A program made the position numbers and the translations under genes. Below the pieces are notes generated by a model, which did not search any database, was not told the DNA's origin, and saw only the letters and a list, made by a program, of their open reading frames with translations. From contig LSYV01000003.1 of NCBI GenBank assembly GCA_001584585.1, forward strand, positions 2,040,128-2,104,127: a stretch of 64,000 nt of DNA. Direction: 5' to 3'. Source of the stretch: Gonium pectorale (Eukaryota > Chlorophyta > Chlorophyceae > Chlamydomonadales > Volvocaceae). Each line of letters opens with the position of its first letter. Position 1 is the first letter of the stretch. Shown piece by piece: positions 21,831 to 33,021 of this stretch.

Positions 21831-24800
21831 ATGAGCGTTGCAGAATACGCAGCAAGTCGTTTTGGGCTGAATGGGAGAACAGTGCTGATTACCGGCGCGA
21901 CCCGGGGAATCGGCAAAGCCATCGTGGAGGAGATTGCAAGGCTAGGGGCCAAGGTATGCACTACAGGCTGCTGCAGCGCACTGTATGCCCCCGTGAACCT
22001 CCGCTCGCGTACGACCGGAAGGGCACTCCGCCCGCACGGCAGTTGTGTGGTGGGTTCGTGTAGTTTCGTGTGTTATGTATGCGTTACGGTATGCTCAAAA
22101 CAGTTCTATACACGACAAAGTAGTTTCGTGTGTGCTTGACGCGAGTTTCGTGTGCGTGTGTGTGTTGCCTTACATCTCCGGGCCGACGCTAGCGTGGGGC
22201 GCTACCCGCCCCAACGCGAGACCACCTCAACGCCGCGAGGCGAGGGGTGTGGGGGACCGCTGTTCCCCCTTGCTCAACCGAGGGACGGCCTGCAGCCAGG
22301 ATGGCTCTTTGGAAACCCGCCGCAGCGCTGCTGATTGGTCCGTCCATGCAGCTGCTGTCCCCTGAAGTCCTTGCAGGGCGGGGCCAGACCCAACGCGGAC
22401 CGGGCCGCGCGTGCGAGAAATGAAATGACAACCATGAGCCGGGCTGGCGCGTTAGCCTGACACCCCAGCAGCAAAGCAATGTGTGTGTTCTATGTGTGTG
22501 TAGATGTGGGAGGTCACATGTTCCCTCCTTGGTCATGGATACACGCGTTACTACTGCTGTAACTCTGGTGGCAGACCGGGGTGGTAATGAAGAAGACCGG
22601 GGTGGGTGGGGGCGCAAAAGGCCGCTCAGCTGTTGCAGCTGGATTGAAGACTTATGCGCATAGTGCACGTGTGATGACCTGCAATTACGGTTGCCGTGAG
22701 CAAGGCGGTACACACGTTGCTGCTCAAGCGCTAGTTCCATTTCACTTCGCTGAACGGAGGCGGCCGATATATGTAAGCAATACATGAGATGCAGTTATCA
22801 TGCACATCTGGGTGCATGCCCACCAGTGCCCTGCACCCTCGCCTCAGTGGCAGGCCGCCGACGTGCTGGTGTGCCCCACGCGTACGCAGGTGTATGTGTG
22901 CGCACGCAGCGCGGATGACTTGGGGACACGCCTGGCGGAGTGGCGCTCTGCCGGGATGGATGTACGGGTGCGTGGGGTACACTGGGGTGAGCATCTTATT
23001 GCCAATGCCTGGCGGATGCCGATGCAAGCCCAGGTAGACGCTGCGCTCGATGCTTACAGGAAGCGGGGGGGGGATGAGGAAGGTTTAGATTTGCAGATAA
23101 AGGAGCCGTTCCGTAAAGAAGGACGGTTCTGGGCTCAGCATACCGGTAATCGCGGCCTGCAGTGCCGTTTGCACACGGAAAGGGTAAGCCACTTGCTGCC
23201 GCAGCGCAACAAGCTTTTATCAGCTCTCAAACCTTCGCTTATTATGCTCCGAGCGTGGTTATCTACCCGGCCCGGGCCTTATACTTTGGCTGCAGGGAGC
23301 AATCTGCGACGTGTCTGATCGGGCGCAGCGGCTGGAGCTGGTGGCGAAGGTGACGGAAGAGTTCGGCGGGAAGCTGGACATCCTGGGTGAGAGGCTGCGG
23401 CGGAGGTCTGGGAGCCGGTTCTTACTGCGCACGCTGCATGGTAGCAATACGGGTAACAGGTTACCAGGCGCAATGCGCAAGTCCACCGGCATGGAAGGCC
23501 ACACAGGTTTTCCTCTTTTGTCTACCCTTCACGCGAGACCAGCAGGCTCGCGGGGCATGCGTACCGTGCAGTGTGGTCTCCGACAGTCCTCACACATGCA
23601 CAGCGCCTGTTCCTTTTGGGTCTGCACGGGTGTGCCGCGCGGAAGCCACCGTTTCTTCGCAAGTGTGGACTCAGGCCCCCGCATGGCTTGCGTCGTGACG
23701 CTACCGTCATTTGCTCCTTTTAGCCCTGCCCTGCGTTCCGCTCCTTCGCAACCCTGCAGTCAACAATGTGGGTACCAACATCCGCAAGCCCACTGTGGAC
23801 TACACGGAGGAGGTATACGGCCCTTTAACTGGCGGGGAAGGGATTGCGACGCGGCTGGGTTGCAAGGGCGGCAATCCCTTGGAGCAACAATCCGCCAGAC
23901 AGTCAGGGGGACCTGTACGATCGAGCAACACTGAGTTGAGCCCCTCCCGCTGCCTTGCGTGTGCATGCTCGTTGCCCATGCCCTTGTCTCTTATTCAACG
24001 AATTGTCAATTCCTGTGTGTGAGGTCAGGCGGACGATCCGTTGTGGTGCATACACATAAACGCCCGCAGGACTACAGCACTATCATGCGGACCAACCTGG
24101 AGTCGGCGTATCACCTTTGCCAGGTGCGGTGCGTTGTGCTCGCTGCCGGCCTCTGCCACCGTCTGGCCGTAGAGCAGGTCACGCTTCGGTTGCGCACGCT
24201 GATAGGGCACGCCGGGACCAGTGAGTACGGTTGTTCTCTTGCATGGCATTTAGATAGGTTTTGCCTCGTACAGGACGCGCATGTTGTGTCATGCACACAT
24301 CAGAGGGTGCCCTCCCCCTGTTTTCCGTGGTGTCATATGCAGCGGTACTTACAACGTGTACACCTGTGTCTTGTGCCATGCTGCCGCGCGCCCGATCAGG
24401 TGTGCCAACCGCTGCTGGCGGCGAGCGGCAACAGCTGCGTTGTGTTCAACTCGTCGGTGGCAGGCGGGCCGACTGCCATGCGGTACGTGGATTTGAAGAC
24501 GCCGCCGGTGTGTCCCTTTCGCCTGAGGAAACAAGGTTTTCCTGCGGTGGGGTACGCCGTCGCACCCTTCTGTATATGTGGTCCAGCGCTGGCATGACAG
24601 GCCAGCCCGCGTCGCGCTCCTCGAGCTGTACCGGCGACGACGCGCGCCTGCATTCGGATATCCGGTTGCCCTTCGCTCTCAGCTCCGGTACCGCCCGCGC
24701 CCGCACAGGTCGGGCACCCTGTACGCCATGACCAAGGCGGCACTCAACCAGCTGACCAAGAACCTTGCCTGCGAGTGGGCGGGCGCGGGCATCCGTGTCA

Positions 24801-25608
24801 ACACGGTGGCGCCCTGGTACACCGCAACCGACCTGGCGCTGCAGGTGCTGCAGGTAAGCAGCGGTGAGGGGGCGGCGCGCGCATCTGCGAGAAGCGGGCG
24901 GCGGCTTGCACGGCGGGGCGAGGATGGATGAGCGGAACGGCCCGAATCCGCGCGTTGGAATTTTAGAAAGATTGGGGCGTGAGACCACCGAACGCTGGGG
25001 CCGCCGAAACTTTGTCCGGAACACCGACCGAGGGCTGATGCATGCATATGCGTGGGCCTGGATCTGCCGGGACTCTTGCTTCCATGGCCGGTGCCATGGC
25101 ATTGAACTGCGTCGCGTGCGCATTGCAGCATGATATGCCATAGAACGCACTCGGAGCGTGATGAGACTTACAGCCGCTTTCCCAGCGTGCACTGGGCTGT
25201 GACCTTCACTGGATATCCCGGGACAAACACTGCTCACGTTGCACCCACAATCCGGCAAACCGTGGCGTCCCGGCCCACAGAATGAGTCGTTCAAGGCGGA
25301 GGTGCTGTCACGGACCCCCATGCGGCGGATAGGGCAGCCCGAGGAGGTTGCAGGTGAGGGGTTTGTTCTTGCTCAGGCAGTCGGCACTCGTTGGGACGCG
25401 ATCCGCTTCACGCCGTTCCGTAACGTGCCCGAATCGCCGAAGGGAGTCGATGCAAGTGGCCGCTTTCGCCCCTGTCATCACCTCGCCCCAAAACCGTCCG
25501 TTCATTCGTACAGGGACGGTGGCATTTCTCTGTAGCCCTGCAGCGTCCTATGTTACGGGACAGGTCATTCAGGTTGATGGAGGTTATTCGGTCATGGGTC
25601 TGTACTGA
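21831..25608 (+). CDS. Short-chain dehydrogenase, tropinone-reductase-like
   Basis: This is an NAD(P)H-dependent SDR oxidoreductase of the tropinone-reductase-like group; the substrate cannot be told from sequence. The nine exons are 21831-21953, 22890-22967, 23296-23386, 23760-23812, 24070-24123, 24400-24482, 24709-24853, 25281-25353 and 25514-25608; all phases fit and give 264 residues, the normal length of the family. Seen directly: cofactor motif TGATRGIG at 21-28, VYVCARS after beta-2, CDVSD, the structural NNVGTN at 99-104 (NNAG in most SDRs), FNSSVAGG holding the catalytic Ser, YAMTK with Tyr166 and Lys170, [34 protein letters not shown], and the C-terminal [18 protein letters not shown]. 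Intron 1 is unusually long (936 bases) and includes GT-rich sequence with AGTTTCGTGTG repeated three times (about 22060-22155). It has no transit peptide, so it is probably cytosolic. Confidence 0.93.
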
Positions 25609-26589
25609 GGTGCCTTGCTGGCTTGGAGCTCTGCGGATGGCGCTCCTCCTGCAGCGAGGAGACCCTGGGAACCTTCCGCCGCTCAGCCTTCGACGGATCA
25701 GAATGGCATGCGCCTCCGGCTTCTCTACTGAGAAAGCCTTCCCCTCGGAGTTCCAGCAGCGAGCGCGCAGTCGCCACAGGGATGGTAGGACTTTGGGCGG
25801 CTGCCCCGCGCTCCTTCCGCTCCCTTGGTGCTTGGCCTCCAAGAGGCCGTGCAGCAAATGTTCACGATACGTCGGGATGATGGGCGATTGTAGGGGTATT
25901 AGCGGCTCAGTATGCATTGCCTGCAAAGAGATGTGTCTATGCCAGAGTGTGTGAATGATCTCGGAACCCAACACCTGATGCAGCGGGAGCACGGCTGCCC
26001 GGCCTTGCGCTATGGGTGCCATCTGAACCCACGCCACGGCCTTTGGCCACATGGGACATTGGCGCGGCATGGCGTCCGCCTTTGCCCACGCTTAGGAGAA
26101 GCCGGCAGGGCCTTTGCTGGTTGGGGCCCTTTGGGGCTGGTTGCGTCTGTGGTGCTGGGGAACGCTTGCCAGCGCGAGCGAGGTAGGCAGAGTGTGAGTG
26201 GGAGCCGCTTATCTGTATGAGTGCAGGCTGAATCGCTTGAGGACTGTTGCTAGCGTTGCGCTTCAGATGCGGGTGGGTTGAACGGTTGCAGCGGGTATCT
26301 GGTACAAGGGCCCACCGTGCCCTTGCCTGTGCCCTTGCAGATTCGTAGGTAAGAGTCTATACGTGAGACAGCGTAGCGAAGAAGGTATGTTGCAAGGCAG
26401 CGGTCAGACCGACCTGACCGACTCGCGGGCGATGACTCAAGGCTGAACTGTCGCGAATGTACACGGTGTCGCAACAGGTGAAGTTGCCGCCATGCTGGTT
26501 CAACTCTGTAATTACCTTCCGCTTGTAACCCTTTCCTACGTCCTCTGAGCTTGGCACCTCGACGTCGAGGCACTTCCTCTCGCGGTGTC

Positions 26590-27027
26590 ATGCCGCTTTC
26601 TTCGCCCGGTATAGTCAGCGCCGCCGGCGCTTACCTGTCGGGCCAGCCGCCGGCAGCTGTTTGGCACCATTATACAGTTGTCCGGGGCCGCGACGGCGGT
26701 CCCCGCGCAATCAACTCGGCGGCGCTCAGAGGCTGCACGTTGGGCGAATGCGCAGTACTGCTGAACCGCAGCTACCTCCGGCCTAGGACTCCGAAGCTCC
26801 GCGATGGCAGCGAGGTCAGTGCAGTCGCGGGGGACCCACGGGTTGCTGCCGAGCCAAACGGTATATTGTATGTGTCGGCGGAACTCTTTAACAAAGTTGA
26901 TGCAAATGCATTACAGGGCGGCTCCAGCATGGGGGGCAGGCGCCTGGTAGCGGCTGCCTATGGTGACAACGAGCTTGACGGACCCGCGGGTCAGTTGGGG
27001 GCTCAGTGGGATCGGTTGGCCCAGTAA
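26590..27027 (+). CDS. Hypothetical open reading frame, unrecognised
   Basis: This gives 145 residues from the ATG at 26590 to the stop at 27027. I do not recognise it. It has mixed, protein-like composition, with stretches such as VWHHYTVVRGRDGG, NRSYLRPRTPKLRDGSE and PNGILYVSAELFNKVDANAL, and no long low-complexity runs. The following frame (27006-27314) has another protein-like piece, WVPYMEAGYEAGYVVQRRDGG, so a spliced or frameshifted gene is possible. It may equally be a remnant of a mobile element, since a family B fragment follows directly. Confidence 0.25.
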   Translation: MPLSSPGIVSAAGAYLSGQPPAAVWHHYTVVRGRDGGPRAINSAALRGCTLGECAVLLNRSYLRPRTPKLRDGSEVSAVAGDPRVAAEPNGILYVSAELFNKVDANALQGGSSMGGRRLVAAAYGDNELDGPAGQLGAQWDRLAQ

Positions 27028-27316
27028 TGCGCCCGGGCGTGGCATGCCGCATGCGGCTACATCCACGGTTCTTCATCGCTGCTGACACATGGGTTCCATA
27101 CATGGAGGCGGGGTATGAGGCTGGGTATGTGGTGCAACGGCGTGATGGGGGAGCGGAGGCGGCCCACGTGAGCTGGAGGCGGCAGGCGGCTGGCTCCGAT
27201 AGCGTTGGCACAGGCGGGGGTCGGGCCGATCAGGGGCACGATCAGCAGCAGCATGGCGCCAGCAGACTGCTGTGCCATGCAAGGCTCGGAGCCGGTGCAC
27301 TGATGAGGATTTGACA

Positions 27317-27372
27317 CCAAAAGGGCACCCCCTCTGGGGAGCCTGTAATCTGTACCTGTATCTGTATAAGAC
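27317..27372 (+). repeat. Dispersed repeat family B, partial copy
   Basis: It contains CCCCCTCTGGGGAGCCTGTA, then ATCTGTACCTGTATCTGTAT. This matches the tail block of the family B copies near 21222-21250 and 63190-63225. Confidence 0.55.
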
Positions 27373-27860
27373 GCATCCCATTGACCTGCGCCGCACCTGC
27401 TCCGCGCCTTCCCCATGCCACGTTAGTAACGCATCCCGGTTTCCTTACACCGATAACCCCCTCGACTGCCACAATGCTCGAACCTTGCCCCCTCACACTT
27501 CGCGGCATTGACATCCCGGCCGTACGGCAGGCAGCGGAGATGCCATCAACCTCCAGGTGAGATGAAAGTGCAATTCTGACATGGGAGCCGGTCGAGGGCC
27601 CTGACACGCCAGGCTAGCAAACGACAGCATAGCCTGGGCTAGCCATCAGTAGTGGCTGTACCCCATCATACCTGTAATGTTGCGGGAGCCGATAATGGAC
27701 TTCAAAACATATTCGAAAGAACCTAACGGCCGCGGGATCCCTTTGCTAGCTCGGCAAGCGTCCGTCGCTCACCTGGTCCAGTTCCCTTGCCGCTGCGGCG
27801 GAACCGGTACAAGGACTCCCCGATCCGCGCTGGAAAAATGGCAACGTCCGTCGAACCCAT

Positions 27861-29814
27861 GTGCCCCTCGCCCATCCACCTCAGCCTTCCGGCGAGGACC
27901 TACCCCACCCGCCCGCACCCGGCCGGGGCACCGACGTCGGCCGCAGCAGCGGCACAGATTGGACCCGGGCGGCTGGCGCGGCGGTGGCGGGCGGTGCGCA
28001 GCATGAGCCCCTGTCGAGCGGCCGCAAGTCTGCTGCGGAGCGTGCCGGATTTGATGAGGGTATGTACCAGGTGAGCGGGGCGATTGCTGAGGACTGAACT
28101 GCCTGGCCACAGCGACAGGACAGCGTTGCCGGCGCCCTGTGGAATCGCTATATGCAGTATGCGGGAGCCTTGCAATGTGCTGTGCGCCATCGCGCTATGC
28201 ATGTGGCCGATGTCCACGATCAGCTTGCTACGTGTTCCGGACGATGCACCTGCTACGGTAGAGAACTGGGTAAAGGGGCAGGCATCCGAAGAACATGACA
28301 GCTCCCGTTTCTCCATCTAGAGCTGCTTTGACTGCCTACTAGCCCTACGATGACGCCGTTTGCCGCAGGACGTCGGCGAGCGCTCTGCCGGCCGTCATAG
28401 CAGCTGCGGCGGGGATGCGGGCGAGGACGCGGGCGTGGGCGCGAGCGCCGGCCTGGACGACATCTCCCGGGGAGACATTGGGGGCACCATGGCTACAGAC
28501 GACTGGACGGACCGTGCCGCCGAGGGCGCCGCGCAGTACGGGGCCGGCGGCGGCGTTGGCCATGGCGGCAGCGTTCGCTTCAACCGCGGCGGCGGCGATG
28601 TGGGCGGCACGGCCGCTGCCGCCGCTGAGGACCTGCTGGCAGAGGCGGGCGGCTTGCTCGGTGGAACGGCGGCGGCTGCCGCAACGCTCGCCAATCTGGG
28701 TGCTGGCGGAAGCGGGGATGTGAGGGAGCGCATGGCAGCCGATGCCGGCATGGGCGGTGCCAGGACGGCTGTGAGCAGCGATGACAGCCCCGGCGGCGTG
28801 CCCGGGGACCAGGACCGCCGCACCGTCGTGGAGAGGACCGCCCTCAAGGCTGCCGGCGCGCTGGAGGCTGTGGAGTCGGGAGTCCTGGGCGCTGCTGGCA
28901 GGGCCGCCGGCAGCGTCGGCGGCGCCGCCAGCACTGCAGCCTCTGCGGTAAGATCCGCGGCAGGCAAAGCGGCCGGCGCTGCATCCAGCGCCGGCTCCAA
29001 GGTGAAGGGAGCTGTGACCGGCGCGGTCAAGGGCGCGGTATCCACGGCGCAACGTCGGAAGGACAAGCTGCGCCACAAGGCAGAGGTGGCCCAGTCGGCG
29101 TACCGCATTGCCGAGGTGGGCCATGAGGCCAAGAGGGCGGTAAAGGGCGTGGCGGCGTCGGTGCGTGGTGCCGCCGAGGAGGCCGCGGGGATGGTGGAGG
29201 GGGCCGCCGGCAGGCTGGCCGAGGGGAGTGAGCGCCTGGGCGCGGAGGCGCAGGCTGCGGCGCGCCAGGCCGCTCTGCGCGCGGCGGAGGGCGCAGGCGC
29301 GGCCGTGGAATGGGCCCAGGCCGCGCCCATCGCCGCGACGGCCGCCGCTGAGGAGGTCACGGAGGGCCTGAAAGAGGCAACCCGGTTTGCTGAGACCGCC
29401 GTCGGGGGTGTAGCGGACCGGGCCCTGGACGCCGCCGCCGTGGCCGCCGCCAAGGCGGCGTACGCGGGCATCGCTACCGTCGGCTCCGCCGCTGAGGCGG
29501 CGGCGGGCGCCGCCGCCGCCGTGGGCGATGCTGTAGGCGGCGCGACCGAGCAAGCGGTGGGCGTGGTGCACACCGCGGGGGACCATATGGAGTGGGCGGC
29601 CGAGTTGGCGGCCGCGGCTGCGCTGCGGGGCGAGGAGGTGGTGCCAGGCACGGAGGCGGCGATTCTGGAGAGGATGCGGGCGAAGGGCCGGGAGGGCGCG
29701 AACCTGCCCGCCGACTGCGTGGAGGGTGCCGCAATGGATGTGCAGGGGGAGCAGGGCGAGCAGGGCAGCGGAGCCCAGGAGGGGCGCGAACGCAGAAGGG
29801 GCCGCCAGCCGTGA
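27861..29814 (+). CDS. Large Ala/Gly-rich LEA-like protein (5' end unresolved)
   Basis: This is a hydrophilic, Ala/Gly-rich protein with the look of a late-embryogenesis-abundant (group 3-like) or apolipoprotein-like amphipathic helix protein. Such proteins protect membranes and proteins under drying or cold, but this role is inferred here. The main exon is 28369-29814 (481 residues to the stop). An upstream exon ending at 28070 joins in phase (GFDEGMYQ then DVGERSAG), but I could not find a convincing first exon or start; a Kozak-like ATG at 28489 inside the main exon is the conservative alternative. The middle is built from Ala-rich helical repeats with spaced Lys/Arg and Glu (AAGKAAGAASSAGSKVKGAV, KRAVKGVAASVRGAAEEAAG), and the end is RERRRGRQP. 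The large minus-strand frames over this gene (28345-29850 and 28395-29651) are shadows of GC-rich codons. Confidence 0.6.
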
Positions 29815-30697
29815 GCAGTGTGTGACCGGGGATGGGGCGGATTTGGGCACGGGGCACTGCTGGAGCTCGCTTAGCTAGTTGCATTCCTAAGGGTTGAACT
29901 GCAGATGGCGCCTCGTGGCTGTATGCATTGCTCTATGTTTTGGTCGTTCGATTTTTGGAGTTGGAATGATGTGGGCATGACTGGAGTCCCTAGCAGAGCC
30001 CCTCCGCTGCGTGCAGCAGGCGGGCTGTGGAGGCGGCGGGCGCAGGGGAGGCGAGGAGGCGCGGTAAGATCCGGGCCGACGAGGAACAGGAGGTCTCCAG
30101 GAACCACCGGCGGCGGGGTACCACGTACCACATGTGCCTCAAGGGTTGCTTTTGGGTGATGCTGGATCGCGTCCTCCCTGAGGACCTGTCCTTTCTGCCC
30201 TGCCAGCTTGACTTTCTCCTGCCTGTCGTGGCAACCTGCGGACAGCCTGTGGGCCGGCTTCCGGCAAGCAAAGCAAATAAGGTGCTCTATTGTGTACCTA
30301 ATATGCGACGTGACAGGTGGCCTTATCTGCATTGCTGGTGGTTGTAAATGTTGCTGTGTTTCGTTCCCTCGCCTGCTCTTTGTCACGCTAACCATCCTGT
30401 GTGACCCCCGGGTCAGCACCTCGCGACCATGGCACCAGCCTGCGGGCCGGCTGCTCGCTAAAAGGCAACCAGGAGCACCGAAGCCCTCCTAGATCTGGAC
30501 AGCTGCTCTCAGACCAGAGTTCTGACGTGAGAAGAACGCGATCTCATCTCGGCCGATCCAGCCTGGCCAACGGAACGGCCCTTGACGTCACGGCCAAGGA
30601 AGGATTTTATCTCTTTATCAAAGCCCGGCCCTCGCCTGAACCTATTCAACCATCTTAGAAACTCTTTCAATCGACTCCAAAAGCAACTTATACCAGG
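29815..30697. other. Intergenic region between the two LEA-like genes
   Basis: No gene was recognised. The open frames here are short and on both strands. The region should hold the 3' end of the first LEA-like gene and the promoter of the second. Confidence 0.5.
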
Positions 30698-32185
30698 ATG
30701 ATCGCGTCTGCTGTATCCAGCCGCTCGGTTGTTCGTCGGCCGGCCTCCTCCGGCGCCGCGCGGACCGCGGTTCTGCCGCGACCGGTGGTGACGCGCCGCG
30801 CTGTGGACCCTGACCGGGTAAGGGACCGATCAGCGAGAGCCGCACTCGCGTCAACTGCCTTGTGGCCTGCGTGTCCAGTTGGCAGCGCTGGTAGACATCC
30901 GTCCTGCTTGCACTTCTGCCTTGCGCTGTGCTCGATCCCTCCCTTTGCACCTGCGCTCGCTAAACCGCAGCATGGGACTCGCTTGTCGCCTGGCCGCGCC
31001 GATAGCTTCTTGCTGCGCAGCAACCTCTCCGGTAGACGTTACCCTACCGTTTTGAAGGCACACGTGCCCTAGCCACGCTCATCGCCCGCCATTGCCATGA
31101 CGCAGGACTCTCTGGCTGACAAGGCCTCGGACGCCGCAGCCCGCGCGCGCGCCGCTGCCGCCGACGCTGCCGACAGCGTCACCTCGGCCGCATCCTCCGC
31201 CGGCCACAAGGTCGCCGACGCGGCCTCGGACGCGGCCAAGTACGCGCAGCGCACCGGCGAGGCCGTGTCCGACAGCGTCTCTGAGGCCGCCCACTCCGCC
31301 AAGCGGGCTGCCAGCCGTGCCGCGGGCAAGGCCGAGGACGCCGTGGAGGACGTGTCTGACGAGGCAAAGGTGAGCTCAAGTGCAGTGCGGTGTGTTATGA
31401 AGAGTGTATACGGGCAGCGCGGGCAGTTACCAGGCAGTCTGAAGGTCCACCTTACCGGCTGTGTCCCTCCCTTGGGTGCATGTGGACCCTGGCCTTCTTG
31501 TAAGCTGAGCTCCTGCCCTGCCTGTCTGTGGGGCTGCAACATCGGTCGTGAGAGGCGTTGCCTTACAGCAGCGGTTGACTGGCGTGAACCTCCGGCTGCG
31601 GAGTTTGAGCGCCAAGTTCGCGTTAGCTCATCCATTCCAGTTGGCTTCATCCCCAACAGTGTTGTGGTGTCCTCCCGACCCTCGCTTCATGGTGCAGAAG
31701 AGTAGTCGGGACACGGCAGACGCAATCAACGACGCTGCCCGGTCTGCCGGCGCCTCCGCTGCGAGCGCCGCCTCCGACACCGCCCGCGACGCCCGCCGCG
31801 CCTCCCGGTAGGCCAGACCCTGAGCGCTTCCTCAAGCTGTACGGGAAAGGCTGGGTCGTACGCAGGCGGGACGAACGGGTTACATGCGCTTGTGGCGTCT
31901 GTGGGGTGGGGGGGTGGCTTCTGTATGTGTGTCGAGAGCTTGCGGTGCTCCGTACCCCTGGTGTGTCCTCTACATTGGTTTCCAACAGTTGTTCTTGACC
32001 CATGCATCCATGCAACTCGCCCGAGCGCGAACATGTCACGGATATGGCCAAGGAACAGTCAGCCGAGTTCTGACAGTGATGTACTTGGTGTGAATTCTGC
32101 GCTCCGCAGCGAGGCCGGTGACAACGTGAGCAAGCTGGCGCAGGACGCCAAGGACGCTGCGGACAAGGCCCGCCGGGAGCTGTAA
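30698..32185 (+). CDS. LEA-like protein with a putative plastid transit peptide
   Basis: This encodes a small, hydrophilic, Ala-rich protein of late-embryogenesis-abundant type, probably made for the chloroplast. Exons 30698-30817, 31106-31369, 31698-31807 and 32110-32185 join in phase to give 189 residues. Exon 1 is a Ser/Arg/Ala/Val-rich leader (MIASAVSSRSVVRRPASSG and VVTRRAV), without acidic residues until its end, as in algal transit peptides. The remainder is an amphipathic-helix repeat region with regular Ala, Asp/Glu and Lys (LADKASDAAARARAAA, DAASDAAKYAQRTGEAVSDS, AGKAEDAVEDVSDEAK, TARDARRASR, VSKLAQDAKDAADKARREL). The stop codon overlaps TGTAA (32182-32186), the polyadenylation signal type of Chlamydomonas, though a signal normally lies further downstream. 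It lies about 0.9 kb after the larger LEA-like gene on the same strand, which suggests a related pair. Confidence 0.8.
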
Positions 32186-33021
32186 GCGTGTATACGCTTC
32201 CTTTGATCGATACTGTAGGCTGTCCATTGGTGATGCGTGTGGGGCTTTTGCAGCAAACACTCGCCCGGCCGCTAAGAAGATCCGTAAGGATCCGTAGGGA
32301 GGATCCGTGAGGATGCTGGTAGCCTTAGTTTTGGCTTTGAGAAGTGAGTACTAGCGGTTGATGAAGAGTGCTGATCCACATGGAACGTCTGTGAATGCGG
32401 TTGCGATGGGTCTGTGAGCGCAAGGTCCCTGAAGGAAGGGTAGGATGATCCGGCAACAAAGTTGATGCGTGTTGGCGTTTTCTATTGCGCTTATTGAATT
32501 GTATTAGGATTACACCCGAGTCGTGCAAGTTGATGGCCCCTGGGTCGATTGAACCCGTACAGGAACACGTTGGTTTGGAACAGCATACATGTAACACAAA
32601 TACTTTTGCCAGGTTTGGCATGGGCGCGTCCCACGGCCCTGCAATAGTATCAAACGTGAGGTGCACATTTCTCAGCGCAGGGCATTGATAAGTGCGAGAG
32701 TAAGCGCCCTGCATTGCCCGGCTCACACGCCGTCCATTACTGTCTCATCAACATTGGCACGAACGGGCCGCCAATGGGGGACGCACGGGAATGAGCTGTA
32801 CTGGCGCGAAGCAAGGTGATACGGCCGTATCGTACAGCATTGCCCCAGATAGGTTCTTCCCGACTTGCCGGGGCTTAGATATTCAGCTACAGTAGCTAGC
32901 TCTCCCGTCTGCGGGGCCCATACGAAATCTTTCAATGACACTTTAATTACGTATACCTCAGCCCATACAAGTGCCTAGCCACAGCCCTCAATCCGACATT
33001 AACTCTCTTCTTTCTTCACCC
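32186..33021. other. Intergenic region between convergent genes
   Basis: No gene or clear repeat was recognised. It separates the plus-strand LEA-like gene from the minus-strand BACK-domain gene, so it holds two 3' ends. There is a short direct repeat of AGGATCCGTA-like units near 32278-32312. Confidence 0.5.

Larger units (their letters stand above)
25609..27860. other. Intergenic region with an unclassified open frame and repeat piece
   Basis: No gene of a known family was found. It contains the open frame described at 26590-27027 and a family B fragment at 27317-27372. The possible 5' exons of the downstream LEA-like gene may also lie near its end. Confidence 0.45.

Noticed and set aside
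28345..29850. Minus-strand open frame of 501 residues (and another of 418 at 28395-29651)
   Set aside because: They lie exactly antisense to the Ala/Gly-rich LEA-like gene. GC-rich Ala/Gly codons leave few stops on the opposite strand, and the products have no family features.
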